The translations under genes were made by a program, and so were the position numbers. Below are positions 46,275-61,675 of a stretch of 64,000 nt of DNA, in pieces (position 1 is the first letter of the stretch; each line of letters begins with the position of its first letter). Under the pieces are notes generated by a model. The model ran no database searches. It was given only the letters and a program-made list of their open reading frames with translations, and was not told the origin of the DNA. The stretch comes from Perkinsus marinus ATCC 50983 (taxonomy: Eukaryota > Perkinsozoa > Perkinsida > Perkinsidae): NCBI RefSeq assembly GCF_000006405.1, contig NW_003213081.1, positions 299,422-363,421 on the forward strand, written 5' to 3'.

Positions 46275-47430
46275 TTATATATAAAATCTTGAAGTGAGAA
46301 GACCCTTGGATTCAGGTGAGGAAAGCGAACATATATTCCAAGACTGCAGGACCAGGGGAGTCAGTCCCCTTACATTCCTCGAGGCCGCCTCCATCATCTC
46401 TGGTGTGTCCTTGACTATACCATCGAATAGAGTTAACGTGTGGAAGGCACTGGCTGCACTATAGAGACTCTCTGGAGTTGATAGACATATCCTATCGAGG
46501 ATTGTATCTAACAATCGAGAGGTCCCTGGTTCGATTCCCACAGGCTGCACTCACTAACGTCGGCAAGGACACTCTCTTCAGCCTCCTTGACGGTCACCTC
46601 ATTCTCAACAGTAAGCAGACGTGCAGCACTCGAAATGATAGACGCGAGATCGGTCAAGCCTAAAGCTGGTAATCCAAAGGTCCCCGGTTCGATTCTTGGG
46701 ACCTCCTTCCTCCGCATTTAATGCTGCAGATGACAGTATAACTTCCACTAACTCTTCGGTACCTGCTGGTTTGAACCGAGCCAAGCCTGATAGAAGTACC
46801 TGCCAATCTTGCATTCCCCCAACGCCTCCTCCTTCTCCTCCCCCTCCTACCGCACAACTCCGAACGTCATTCCCCTTCTTCCTATTCATCGCCGCCAATG
46901 CATGACAATGTTTAATAGCCGACTCCAATAACGGTTTCGATTCACAATTGAAAACACTGTATGCATTCACGATAACCTTAAAGATCCGCAACGCACAGCG
47001 AAGATTCCATCATCACCACCGTTGCTACTACTACCGCAGCCTCAGTGAAGGTGAGCTTAAACATATCATCAATAATCTCCCTACTTAGTATTCGCATTAG
47101 ATCAACATCTCTGTAATTGACTATCACCAACGCATCTAGTATCTAATAACACGAGGATAGGCGAGGGTCCCTCGCGTAAGGCGGTGAACCCAGATGCTAC
47201 CGCGGCAATATCGGACACAGATAGGGTGTCTTTGCTCTTGCGTATGCGTTCACACATTTGTCTCCAGAATTCATCATCGCTGATTTGACTCTCAGCTGCC
47301 CGATAACACGTGGGGGCGACTTCATCTGAAAAAAATGTCCGTACCAGGGATCGAACCTGCGCCTCTTCCATCGTACAATCTCGTAGTATCTTCGGATCGG
47401 GCAGCTCGCTGGCTGCACCATGAGGGACAT
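46275..47430 (-). CDS. Helical-repeat protein, RAP/FASTK-like style
   Basis: Exons on the minus strand: RAAESQISDDEFWRQMCERI then RKSKDTLSVSDIAAVASGFT; RIFKVIVNAYSVFNCESKPL then LESAIKHCHALAAMNRKKGN; MQDWQVLLSGLARFKPAGTE then ELVEVILSSAALNAEE; GLTDLASIISSAARLLTVEN; TILDRICLSTPESLYSAASA then FHTLTLFDGIVKDTPEMM. The recurring helix pairs (VASGFTAL, ILSSAALN, IISSAARL, SAASAFHTL) recall the heptatricopeptide/RAP-type organellar RNA-binding proteins common in alveolates, but no RAP domain was located. Introns 46508-46554 and 46660-46702 fit frame exactly and both carry antisense tRNA-like cores. Both gene ends are uncertain. Confidence 0.55.
46508..46554 (-). other. 47-nt intron with tRNA-like core, antisense orientation
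   Basis: GTGAGTGCAGCC...GATTGTTAG on the minus strand with core GGGAATCGAACCAGGGACCT. The splice joins SVLADV (phase 1) to NTILDRICL. Confidence 0.85.
46660..46702 (-). other. 43-nt intron with tRNA-like core, antisense orientation
   Basis: Starts GTCCCAAGAATCGAACC and ends CAGCTTTAG. Core AAGAATCGAACCGGGGACCT. It joins NAEEG to GLTDLASII. Confidence 0.8.
47326..47376 (-). other. Probable 51-nt intron with tRNA-like core, sense orientation
   Basis: Minus strand: GTACGATGGAAGAGG, core GCGCAGGTTCGATCCCTGG, then ACATTTTTTTCAG. The acceptor is strong, but frame closure with the upstream exon is not exact in my reading, so the donor may differ. Confidence 0.55.
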
Positions 47431-47734
47431 TACAGAATACCCCCAGACGTAGCCTCTTCTTATCCTGACATATTCAACGTCAGCTCACATACGATCCCCT
47501 TCGAGTCCTATGGGCGGCATCCACATCACCACTGACTGGAAATATGTATCGATAAAACTTTAGAAATTTTATGAAATTCTATGAGCGGTAACACCAGCCT
47601 CTCGCCTGACGACTACGAGAATACCAGCTATCCATCTAACGCGAAAATATGGAAGTAGCGCACCCGAAAGGATCTCCACATATGCTTATAAACTCTCTTA
47701 TAATCAGCCTCGAACGGTGGTATGATGAACTTAG

Positions 47735-47950
47735 GTGGTCGTGCCTCTGTCGGATGCATCTGTGATTGATATCTCGACGATGCTGAGGGGAGGGGACCGT
47801 AGTGGGCCTAATCCATATCATACCAAGTACCTCGGTAGATTCTCCGATAACCCAATCTCGATACGGGTGTTAGAGCAGGAGCAGCAGCGGCAGAGGCATT
47901 CAGTAGAGGACTTCCTTTACGGATCATTCACGCCACTACCAAAAAACTAA
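47735..47950 (+). CDS. Hypothetical exon
   Basis: Open frame with GGDRSGPNPYHTKYLGRFSD and ISIRVLEQEQQRQRHSVEDF ending at TAA 47948-47950. The sequence looks coding (charged, no low complexity), but start and partners are unknown. Confidence 0.3.
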   Translation: MVVPLSDASVIDISTMLRGGDRSGPNPYHTKYLGRFSDNPISIRVLEQEQQRQRHSVEDFLYGSFTPLPKN

Positions 47951-48641
47951 TAGAATACCTCCATTGAGTATACCGAGAGACACTGTACGAGTACGCACCA
48001 ATGCAAACGTATCGGCGGGTCCCTACTTATGAATTACCACATTTCCCACACTTCATCACAACCATACCCCATATTGATTAACCCGAAGATGATATCCCCA
48101 AGTACTTAAGAAACATCATTAACAGTCTGATATCAACACACTGGTCACCTCCTCCCGATGCTCATCTCTTTGTGGCCTATTCCGTCTCCGCCTCCTACAG
48201 CGACATACGACACCATTCGAAACCAAATATCAACGAAGGGAACCGTTAGAAAATTAACCAAATTATTAACGCAATGCAAGAACATGAATAGTAGTGAAGC
48301 TTTAACGTGTCGTCGCTGTACCCTTCAAACTAACATCAAGCTCCAAATGCCGCCCCTTCTTAGGCCGACCCGCGAGGTTCATTCCAGACTGAACCTATCA
48401 AGTAAGCTATATCGCACTGGCAAGACCCAATAATAATTTTCCCTGGAAAACTCATACACCGGGGGAAAATTCCCCATTTCCTCAACGTTATTCCCCAAGT
48501 AAAATCGTCGATCACTATCTTACCCTCCTCTTAGTGCCCTGAACCGCCATTTCCGGCACAGGGGCTGTGTCAGTCGATGGTGATTGATCCTTAACAAGAT
48601 GCTCCGGTAGCTTAGGGCGGGATATATACGCAATATCCATC

Positions 48642-51331
<2,690 letters not shown>

Positions 51332-51390
51332 ACGAGGGTAACCACTAGGAAAAATTGGAGTTACTTCGACCCCAGTGAAAATACCATTAG

Positions 51391-51412
51391 CGGGATTCGA
51401 ACCAGGGATTTT
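51391..51412 (-). other. T-arm/B-box-like core upstream of the poly(A) polymerase start
   Basis: Minus strand: AATCCCTGGTTCGAATCCCG, about 60 nt before the start codon, in sense orientation. Probably in an intron of the 5' untranslated region, with donor GTACAAATTTCC near 51430 and acceptor GTCGAAG near 51364; not proven. Confidence 0.5.
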
Positions 51413-52499
51413 TGGTGTGGAAATTTGTACATGCGGATGCTCCTCCAAAAAGCATTTAGGAGCGAATGAATAAATATTAGGATGATGGTATTTCCTGAGG
51501 AATATCTTGTGAGGAAGATTGACAAAAACGGACGAAGTCGCGGAAAAATCAACCACCCGGTGCCCTAAATCCTGTCAACTTCAACACCAACTCGATCATC
51601 AGGAACAAAGGTGCACTTGCGCATGCGTGCAGACCTTGGCATCCGAGGTTACTAATAGTAACGAGTAATTCCTCCAAAGCCCATCACACTACCGCCCTCC
51701 TAATCGATGCTTCTCACAAACGTAACAAGTCTCCTATCCAAGCCTTTCGAGACCTTCTTTCCAGTACTGCCATTACTCATCCACTCCGAAAGCTCCTGCT
51801 GCCTGCCTCATCGCACTGGTAGGGGATCCCTCGAAATCGACGAGGAAGAAGGCATTGTAAAGGAAACGCTCTCCTGAAGTATACCTACTAAAACTCGCAG
51901 CAAATCGATCAACCGTTTCATTATTAATACTATATAACACAAGACCCTGATTCGACACGTTACCAAGGCACATGGTGCTATGTGAGGCTCTACCAACATT
52001 TCATTCTTTCATACAGCATCGTCCACAAGATATCCTCTGTGCGCGCTCGCAAGAATATGCGTATGCGTGCAACAAGATATGCAGAACACAACTGTCTTCT
52101 TTATTGATCAATTTTTTGGTTTTTATAACAGCTGGCTATTCACAGGAACTTCAGAGGTTTTCGAATAATCAGTAGCCGACCTTCTCCACATCTGAACAGC
52201 CCCAAAAACACCAAATATGCATCGCTTCGCTCCGCTCATCAGCCTACATCTACAATCCCAGCAGCTCTCTCTTCCTCTCTGGACTAGCTTTCTTCAAGTC
52301 ATCCACATCCACCCTCAACTGAGGTTGCTTCTCATCAGGCGTGCTGCCTGCTAACGAACCCTACACTTCCCATCTGCATACAACCCCTCATGCTTACCCT
52401 TCTTAGAAGGATCCTCCTTAGCGTCACTATTATTCTCATCGAGTATTCTCTTAACACGCATTTGGACCTAGGAGACGGCATCTAAAGTGAGAACAGAGC

Positions 52500-53263
52500 A
52501 TCCAGTGTATACCTGAGCCTGCTCCTCAGCCCTAGCAGCACTCCACTCCAACAGCTTGTCCTCCTTCATTGTAGGCATACCTTAGGAATAGGACCTCCTC
52601 CTCCTCATGTGAATCGATAATCGAATCCTCACTTGGAGCGTTGGGGTGATACTGGGAAAGTTGAGCTCCCTGGGCCTGTGCCAGTTGTACTGCTTGCATC
52701 TGAGCCTTGGCCATCGCGGCAAGCTGAATGTAAAGATACCGTAACCGGGTGTCGAACCCACGACCAGTCGATCCCAAACCCGTAATACTACCCCTCCCAT
52801 GTATCTTGCAGTCATAACCTGGTTCTGATAATATCTAGCAGCCGCTACTGCTCGTCGATGGTCCATCAATGAGTCCAAGAACCTTAACCATCCACAACAT
52901 CCACACCCTACCTACCACCTCTCCCCCTACTACTACCTAGTCGTTGGAGCTGTCCCATGGCCTCCCGTCGACGGTATAAACTCGGGTGCCTTGGCATTGA
53001 GTCGCATGGGCTCAGGGTGTTTGGCCTCCTCTTGAGGCACTATCGTCAAAGGCGTCGCTGGATTAGCAGTACTTGCAGCTGCTGTCGAGAGCCCAGGCGG
53101 CGACTGTGAACCCAGTGATTGGGATTGGAAAAGCTAAACATGAATACCACATGCTTGAATCGAACCCGCGACCTTCATATATCACCTCCGCTGGAGCCGG
53201 CGCGTCCCGTCCCGCCAACGAGGCCTTCTCATCCAAACTGCCCTTCCTATCATCACCAGCCAT
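52500..53263 (-). CDS. PAM2-motif protein (PABP-interacting, ataxin-2-like candidate)
   Basis: Start at 53261-53263 (MAGDDRKGSLDEKASLAGRD). Exon 2 contains KHPEPMRLNAKAPEFIPSTG, a good PAM2 motif (Leu-Asn-x-x-Ala-x-x-Phe-x-Pro), which binds the MLLE domain of poly(A)-binding protein. A later exon has FLDSLMDHRRAVAAARYYQN and YMGG, then a Gln/Ala-rich exon LAAMAKAQMQAVQLAQAQGA with an acidic end HEEEEVLFL. Introns 53134-53185 and 52724-52791 carry tRNA-like cores. No Lsm or LsmAD domain was found, so ataxin-2 is only a candidate. The 3' end is unresolved. The start codon lies 21 nt after the stop of the preceding gene on the same strand. Confidence 0.55.
52724..52791 (-). other. 68-nt intron with tRNA-like core, sense orientation
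   Basis: GTAGTATTACGGG...CATTCAG with core CGTGGGTTCGACACCCGG, a T-arm with a near-complete stem. Joins ARYMGG to LAAMAKAQ in phase 0. Confidence 0.85.
53134..53185 (-). other. 52-nt intron with tRNA-like core, sense orientation
   Basis: Starts GTGATATATGAAGG, core GGTCGCGGGTTCGATTCAAG, ends ATGTTTAG. Joins DAPAPAE to LFQSQSLGS. Confidence 0.85.
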
Positions 53264-53284
53264 TACGCCTAGTAAAGACCTTTA

Positions 53285-54671
53285 TTAGAGTATTCCAAGA
53301 CCCCGCGACTTACTGACACCACTAAATAGGACCCCAGCGAGCTCCGTGTCACCAGATACTTCAGCCGCTCTGATCATCGCTTCGTAACTAACGCGATCAG
53401 AGTCTTCCGTCAATTTTAAGCTTCGCTCCGCCTACGTTTGTGGTTCGATGATGACCCCTTGCAGCGTAAGGGACTGCAAAACCTCCTGGCAGACAGTGGA
53501 TGCCTACAACAGTAAAAGGATAATCAATCACCATGTGCCTTTTCCGTGCTACCTGGCTGGGGAAACTCTCAATGGCTGTTTCCAACGCTTTACGTGCGTC
53601 CTCGTTTTTTAGAGAAACACCTGATGACACCGACGGGTTTTAGTCTACATGTCGTCTCCGAAGACGAAGCGTCACGCGCCATGAAATTAGACGACTCAAG
53701 AAGGCAGCTCACCTTCAGCCTGTCCAACTTCCTTCACAGAGCCGAAACCAGGTGGGAGCCGATGTGCAGTATCAGCAACACCTTGACAAAATCTTCGCCG
53801 TGCGTACCACAAGATACGCCAATCGATTCTACTCACCCTCGGTGGGTGATTTCAGCGACTTCACTTCGTCCACCTCTTGCCCTTTTTGAGGGATGTGACA
53901 GGCGTGAGTTACCGCCGCAACTTGTGGAGAACTCTCGGTGCCTTTTGCCTCCGCTGGAAATAAATAATGCCCCCTGCCGGGATCGAACCCACACCCAATC
54001 CTACCACTCCTGAGCACATCCTCCTCATGGACACGTCCCCCACAAGGTCGTTGGTCCTAAGATCGACACCTCGTTACCATCAGCTCACAAGGACACCATT
54101 ACTTGCACTGTTCGCTCGTGGGCCGACCTCTGACCACCTCTACCACGACTGATGTTGCCTCGTGGGTCGACACCTCGGACCACCGGGGACGCCCTGGAAC
54201 TGCACCGCGACGATGCTGTTGGCGGAATAATCTGATCAATGCTATGAACGCTCAAGCCGAGCCTCTCAAGGGGTACCGTCTTCCTTGTAGGGCTGCCGAA
54301 GGGCCTAGGTTGGGCTGGGCTCACTGTCGTGATATGGAGGAAATCATCCTCGCCCGATGATGAGAGTGCATGCACCCCTCCAGTACTGTCCTCTGGAGGT
54401 CTTCGGTTTTGGGTGAGCTAACACAAGGCCTGACAGTGACTGGACTAGTACTGGTCTCTACCTTTAGATAGAGAGCTGTGACGATGATAGGGATAAGGAT
54501 CCTGAGCAGCCAAGTGACTGCACTAGATACCTGAATGGTGAAGCTTATACAACAATCTCTGTTGTAATAGAGTCCCACCTGGAATACTAGAGTGGTACCT
54601 TGAGAGGTGGTCTGTAATACTATGGGAGAGTCGAAGTACTCAGCAAGAGTAGCCATCATAGCTGAGAGCAT
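53285..54671 (-). CDS. Multi-exon protein with PPR-like C-terminus
   Basis: Minus-strand exons from about 54671 (MLSAMMATLAEYFDSPIVLQ). Middle exons: PVVRGVDPRGNISRGRGGQR, LTNDLVGDVSMRRMCSGVVG and AEAKGTESSPQVAAVTHACH. C-terminal exons: VADTAHRLPPGFGSVKEVGQ, GVSLKNEDARKALETAIESF, ASTVCQEVLQSLTLQGVIIE and DRVSYEAMIRAAEVSGDTEL with AGVLF, the last with the spacing of a pentatricopeptide repeat. The stop TAA lies within CTCTAATAAAGG, which could also serve as a polyadenylation signal. Intron 53954-53994 carries a tRNA-like core. The 5' half is uncertain, and a very short intron would be needed near 53418-53432. Confidence 0.45.
53954..53994 (-). other. 41-nt intron with tRNA-like core, sense orientation
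   Basis: GTGTGGGTTCGATCCCGG then CAGGGGGC and TTTATTTCCAG. It is almost nothing but the core plus an acceptor. Joins SGVVG (phase 1) to LAEAKGTESS. Confidence 0.8.
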
Positions 54672-56228
54672 TGGGATCACTCAACCAAAAGGTGGAGGGA
54701 AATAGGAATGAAAGGATACACTGTGGGATGCGAGCAATGATGACAAGTCAAGTACTATCCAAAGGTCGCACTGCGCATGACAAAAGCGCGCGCCATCCTG
54801 ATCGATTCAGATGGTCTGATGTTGTTTATCGTATTTTCTTCATCTCCGTGCCTCACCGGCGTTGTGGTTGAGTTGGTTTAGTTGTCCTGGGATGCGAAAC
54901 TAGGATGCATTTCTCGTTGATCGATGCTGTGTGCGGGAGGGGGCCAGATTGGGGCACCCTTGGAGTTATAGAATATCCCATCCACGACAAATGCATAACA
55001 GCTACTCCACGAAGGGGTATCAAGACATCCAGGCGCTACCTGTGGTTACTGCCATTTCTAGCGTAGCTCAACAGCAATGATGAACAAGGCCTGTTGGAGA
55101 GACAGCTACCTTGCATCGACCGACTCCACCTCTCCAACGAGGCATCGCCACTTCTAAAGAGCTGTAGATTATGGGAAGGTTGAGCGGCACAAGAGCTACG
55201 AAGGGTACCTTCCAGACTATACCTCCTCTGATTTACGTTAACAATACAAGACCATGATATACAACATGAAGGAGTTCACAAGACATGCAACAGAACAGCA
55301 GTTGTCGGTTCACAGTTGAGGATTATAATGACTACAAAGTTTATCAAGTAGGATATCATACGCATTCGATGAAGGGACATATTTCCCTCCCAAGACCTCG
55401 AAAAGGTGAACACCTGCCTCTGCGCACATATCCTTGTAGTCTAGGCTTTCAAGAGTACACGTCAGTCTCCCCAGAGGATCATCGAAGGACTTTCCGTTAT
55501 CAGTTGTAACGACTCTTGTGATGGGATCGCTGAAAGGCGATCAACTATTCCACTGCTCCCACTCAATAGGGATCGCCATTCACGACGGCATACGGAATTT
55601 TTTACATCAGAAAAGTTGAAGATTTTACACTTAGTCTTTTCCATCATCACGTATGGAACGGAGACTCCTCATAACTGGGTAGCTAAGTATTCTCGACTTT
55701 ACCGAGTATCCTAAAGTCGACTTACATCCTATACATGGGTCTGTTATCTCCAGGGTAATCTTCAGAGCCACACTGTAGTCGAAGCATGGAGATACTTCCA
55801 CTATCGCCTCCTTCATCAGTGAGACGAAATATGATCTCGGAATCAAAGGTCCTACTGGAGGGTGGGAGGAGGATACACTCGTTAGAGTCCGGATCAGCAT
55901 CGACTCTCCAACTCCTCTAACACGACGCATGACAATACGCAGCTGTTCAACAGCCTACCTTGAACCATCTCGTGAGGGCCTTGGGGTTAATTCCTACGGA
56001 CTGTAAGGAGTCGGCAGTGGGAAGAAGCAGGAGTGCGGTAGATATCCTTGCACGCATGTACAAGGGCAAACGGCTTCTGCGAGAGTTCTCTATAGCGAGT
56101 TCTCCTCTAGAAGCGCTATCCGGCATACATCGAGACGGCTCGGAGTGCGAGCGTCTCACTGATGGAAATTCGGCAAACGTTCGCTACAACCCCAGTGATG
56201 ACCGTGGGCGTGCGCTCTATACCGGATA

Positions 56229-56257
56229 GGGGAAATTTAGTGAAATTTCCCTCAGGA
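56229..56257. other. AT hairpin GGGAAATTT-AGTG-AAATTTCCC
   Basis: Perfect 9-bp stem with a 4-nt loop followed by CTCAG, as in the AT-hairpin introns of this region. The host gene is not identified. Confidence 0.6.
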
Positions 56258-56399
56258 AAGGTCTCCTTCTATTGTGTTGAGTCATTCAATTGCCTGGTTT
56301 GAATGCTGAGGAGTGCCCCCAGCATGAGTGTACCGTTATTGAGAGGTGGTCGCTGGATGGGTAGTGGGTTTCCAGTTGTGTCTGATAGATCAAGAAAGT

Positions 56400-57307
56400 A
56401 TGGCCGACCGACGCACTGTGGGGGATATGCTCGCTGATACCTTGATAACAGCGATGAAGGAGAAAGAGGAGCAGCTCGATAAGGAAATCGAGAAGTATCT
56501 TAGGTTCACCCGCGCATGATTCGGAATAGGTCCAGTTGGGTTACATGACGATTCTTCGCACGAAGGGCCATTGAGACATCTCTCAATGCGGTATCATTTC
56601 AGATTAGACAATATGAAAGAGGATGACATCGAGGAGATCAGACGTAAGAGGTTAGAAGAGATGAAGGAGGATTATAAGGCCAGTCTAGTGAGTCTAGTTG
56701 TCATCCTTTTACCGAGCAATCCCCTTTCCCATAGGAGCTTCGTTCCAAGGGACATGGTGAATACAAGGAGTTGCATTCTGAAAGAGAATTCTTCGAAGTG
56801 AGTATCTTGAGGTTCGTTCGGAGTCACTGGAGTGATGCCAGGCTGCCAAGGTTTCAAAGCTCATGGTTTGCCATTTTTATAGACCTACAACATGGCGATG
56901 TCAGATAGTAGACAAGTAGGAGGTCCCAGGTTCGATCCCCAGTCATGTCATTCTGCTGTTTTCGCAGGCACTTGTCTGTTCTAGCAGAGAAGTACATCGG
57001 CACTCGATTCGTCAAAATCAATGCGGAAAAAGTGAGGGCTTCGGAGTAGCACCAATTCGAAGCCTCAACCATCTCAGTCGCCCTTCCTATGTGATCGATT
57101 TAGGATTATGATGCTGCCGACTATCATGCTGGTCAAAGACGGTGGGATAGCGATCACTCCCCTTCCCATCGCCTACCTTCGTAGTGGAGTTGGTATTGCG
57201 TATGCTCAGTAGGTAAGACAGAGCACTCGGTGATCGGTTTCGATGAGTTCGGCGGGCGGGATGACTTTGATACAGATGCTATTGAGGAGGTAGAGAGGAG
57301 GGTCTGA
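56400..57307 (+). CDS. TXNDC9: Thioredoxin domain-containing protein 9 (phosducin-like family)
   Basis: Seven exons, 56400-56503, 56603-56687, 56735-56797, 56842-56915, 56968-57031, 57078-57141 and 57213-57307. All are in phase and give 182 residues. Landmarks: EEIRRKRLEEMKEDYKAS; SKGHGEYKELHSEREFFE (family GHGEY box); KLMVCHFYRPTTWRCQIVDK; HLSVLAEKYIGTRFVKINAE (Trx fold); FLCDRFRIMMLPTIMLVKDG; VIGFDEFGGRDDFDTDAIEE. TXNDC9/PLP3 proteins modulate the chaperonin CCT in actin and tubulin folding. The phosducin-type Trx fold lacks the Cys-x-x-Cys active site, as here. Introns are 44-99 nt; the one at 56916-56967 has a clear tRNA-like core and the one at 56798-56841 a degenerate one (GAGGTTCGTTCGG). 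Confidence 0.9.
56916..56967 (+). other. 52-nt intron with tRNA-like core, sense orientation
   Basis: GTAGGAGGTCCCAGG, core AGGTTCGATCCCCAG, ends TGTTTTCGCAG. Joins CQIVDK (phase 2) to HLSVLAEKY. Confidence 0.92.
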
Positions 57308-57911
57308 TACGCTATTGTGTAGTCGTTGACAGGTGCTTGCTACTTGGCAGATCATAAAGCGTCGGAATTAATAACATATGAGAACAGTGTTATACCCTTG
57401 AGGGGAAGTATATGTATTAGAGTATCTACAACAACTTGATTGTTGTGTACATTGAGGTCATCATCACTGTTGTTGTGAAGGCCGTAGTTCATGTCAATAC
57501 CCCTTCGTAAGGTATGTAGGAATGCTTCCAAACAGCTCAGTGGATCTGTTAGAAGGATGAGTATCAAGCCAGAGGCCCAAAGGAAGGAAGTTGAGTAAGG
57601 CAGGCTGGCTGACTTATACCTTCCTCGGCAGTGTACCAGATGGTCTCGGCGAGTCACTTTGCCGCTGGCTGATGTTGTGCATAAGGATGCTGTCGCGGTA
57701 ACAGGAAGCTTGGACTTGTTCGATGAGAGGGTCGCATCTAAACAGCATGATGGGAAGCAACAGAAGAGGTGTTGTTGAGTGTAGGGGTTGGGGTACGTTG
57801 TTGTAGTAGGGCGCGGGAACAACGACGGAAGGCCTGGATGGGAAAGGAGGTCACACCATGGATGGAGAATGGTTGGGACTATGAGGGGAAGTAATATATA
57901 ATAGTGATGCT

Positions 57912-60694
57912 ATGTGTATGATATTGAGGTTAGATGGCGAGGGGAGCACCTACCTGAAGACCCTACTGTGCCCTATGGTGTACTACCTAATGCACATCTT
58001 CGGAAGGCTGTGCTCATCAAGAAGGACTCTGGCCTCAAGAGGTGAGCTTGTAGGGAGTCGGTGGGCAGGAACGAGTAAAGTCCTTGCATGGTGCATATTA
58101 TTTGGGCACCAGTGTACAGTATTTGATAGAATATGGTTGCTATAAAATCCTACTTCTTACAACTTGCCCTATCTATGTGTTCACGAGTTCATCATGGGTT
58201 CGGTTACACTGCTCACATTACCGTATTTCTGACGGTAGTGTGGGTATATACTCCTCTGTTGAGTTTCCTTCAGGTGGATACCGATAGTAAACCTTCCTCC
58301 AGGAGACCTCATTGAGGTAGCTTGTTCAACCCCTGGGAAGTACCACTTGGACCCAGCATTTTGGGACGCCCTTTGTCGGCGTGCGGAGTACATCAGTCAT
58401 TGCTTCTCTGTAAAGCAGATTCGGAGGTTGTTGGGTGAGGCCGCCGCCGCCAACACCTATGGATCGCCTCTGAATATGCCATGCCTAGGCGCGTTGGCTT
58501 CGGCGGAGTGTAAGGCCCATCCTGGGTTACTGAGGAAGATGAGCTCAGAGCTGTTGGAGAGGTTCCCACAACTCACGTTACTCACCTGCTCAGAGTGTGC
58601 TGAGGCGTATCAAAAGCTTGAGTGAGTGTATAACCCTTGTGATTGGAGATTTGCCATTCATGGCGGTATCAATGGTAACTTCCAGCAATATACTGTATGC
58701 AGTCGTATTGACTCACGGTTGAGCGATACTTACCACAGTATTTAGTGCAAGCATTTTGCAATGCACAGGAATTCCCTACGCGTAGTATTTGATATATGTA
58801 TCATTGACTGATCAATACTCGTACTCCATTCATCGTATTACATTGGAGAGTAGTACTAATAGACGGCAGCATCCAGAGGTGCTCTCAGATACGATCATAC
58901 GGGTACCTATAATATGTTGGCATTAGCCTTCGTACAGGAAATGGAGGATATTCGATATCCTCTTGTTGGATCCGAGAAGAGCAGGCAATCGACTTCACCT
59001 GAGCGAGCTCTTCAGATGGCAGCGAAGATCCTTACGGCCTTCTCCAAGGCAAAGCTCAATGGTGCCACTCCAAACGATTTGCTCGACTGCTGTGCTCATA
59101 CATTGTAAGGAATACCCAATATTGCTAGTTATTGGATTCCCTCAACGGAGGCCCCGCCCAGTTCTCGCGGCGGAGTTTGAGTCGTCGGCTCAGGTATTCC
59201 CATCGGGAGGTGTTGAAGGATTGTGTGGATGATTATATAGCAGCAGTCGATGCATACAGGAGATTTTCTCGTGCTGTTACGGCGATTGAGCTGGCCAGAA
59301 TCATCTTGGCGTCTGATATCGCGTTGGAAGTGCACCGAATAGGTCGTCTTGCGAGAGCTGTAAGGCTGTGCTGAGCTTCTCTAATGAGCTGGGTTGTAGG
59401 TTCATGGCCTGGAGGGGAATGTGATGATAGCGACTGAGTTGGCCGATTGTGTGAGGGCATCAGTGAAGGATGCTACGGCATTGAGAGGAGGAGATACTGT
59501 CGAGCTCACTGTAGTCGGGACATCACGCCCGCCTCATGTGACGTATTGTAAGGTCCAAAGGGAGGATCATGGCAATGAGTTGGATGAATTTGGTATGCCT
59601 ACAAGGAGAATATCTTCGCGGAAGATAACTATCGAAATCGATCGCCTGATCGATTTAATAGAGTGTTTGATGGCTGTTGGGCAGGAAGGTGTGCTCATCC
59701 CCATCGTTGGACATTAATGGTGTTTCGAACAGTTCCTGAAGTCTTGGCTAAGGTCATCACGAACAGCATTGATGACCCCTTACGAGCCGTCCGAGTGTTA
59801 GGATGGAGATACAACCTCCCTATAGAGCAGCAGAATAGGTGCTGCTCGGGGAGATACCGCCGACTCCATCTCGTCAACAGGTTGGCCGATGTGGTCCGGG
59901 TGAGTCAAAGGCAACTCATACCACATGGTTTGAGGGAAGTAATGGAAAATCGAATATTGGCCGGTCGTGGTGACTTCTTGACATCGTTGGCACCGCTGTT
60001 GGAGAAGGAGACGGATAGATTTAGAGAGGACCAATGTGTTATACTTGCGAGGTGCCGGGATCGAACCTGGGTGTTGCGGTGGGAAGTTGGTGTGTAGGGT
60101 CTACCACGGCTTGGGTACGCAATTTAACGGTATAGTGAAGGGATGTCTGAAGCAGCTCAGCAACAGATTGTCGCAGAAGAGGTGAGCACACGTATATTAC
60201 GGCTATCGTGGATATCCAACGGATTTGCTCAAAGGGTGGTCTCGTGGGAGGAAGGACGAACCCATCCAGGAGCTCGAAGTGAATACAGTGGCAGCTTGCT
60301 ATGGCAGGAGGAGACGATCGATCGAGAAGAGCTTGTCGCACAGGTATCATGGTGTAGTAGTTATGTTGTCTAATCTTCATTCTGAAGGTCCTTGGGTCAA
60401 ATCTTAGCTAGGGGATTTCTATCAGGTATGCGATACCTTCGACTCCTCAATACTCCATCCCAAGTTGCTACAACAGTTCGAAGGACTCGTCCCGCGGATG
60501 AGCCCAGACCAACTCCTCAGGTCACTCTTATTTCCATTGGAATCATCATCCAAACGACCTCCATTCAGGTGTGCAACAATTCTACCACAAGCAGTTCGGA
60601 GGGAAACTCAACGTCGAGAGAGCGACAACGGCTACTTGTATGGCGATGACAATCCTGAGGAGATCGAACAAGTTGCTAAAGTATTTCCATTCTA
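57912..60694 (+). CDS. Helical-repeat protein, RAP/heptatricopeptide-like style
   Basis: Plus-strand exons: LDPAFWDALCRRAEYISHCF with SVKQIRRLLGEAAAANTYGS (about 58345-58622); VLKDCVDDYIAAVDAYRRFS then RAVTAIELARIILASDIALE; ATELADCVRASVKDATALRG; FRTVPEVLAKVITNSIDDPL; LVNRLADVVRVSQRQLIPHG then LREVMENRILAGRGDFLTSL; VYHGLGTQFNGIVKGCLKQL; LQQFEGLVPRMSPDQLLRSL; ending QVAKVFPF at 60692-60694. The repeated two-helix pattern resembles the gene at 46-47 kb, but the genes are too divergent to call paralogues by eye. Intron 60052-60097 carries an antisense tRNA-like core. The 5' end is uncertain. Confidence 0.5.
60052..60097 (+). other. 46-nt intron with tRNA-like core, antisense orientation
   Basis: GTGCCGGGATCGAACCTGGG then a G-rich run and TTGGTGTGTAG. 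Joins DQCVILA (phase 2) to RVYHGLGTQF. Confidence 0.85.
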
Positions 60695-60945
60695 ATATCC
60701 ATCATTGTGGGTGAGTAAGGCTTTGCAGATCCCTCCTCATACGGTCGAAGAGATTCTCACTCGAACCAACACTTAAAAAGAGACGGACCAACGTCTTTGA
60801 AGCCATGAACTTCAACCGTATCAGTTTCCGTAAATTCAAACATGTTTCTGATTATCCTCATTGCGTTGAGCTCAGTGCAGCTTAATGGCTGTATACCACT
60901 CCTTGCGGAACCTGTAGTTGTTTTCATTGTCGCTGCTATCACAAC

Positions 60946-61675
<730 letters not shown>

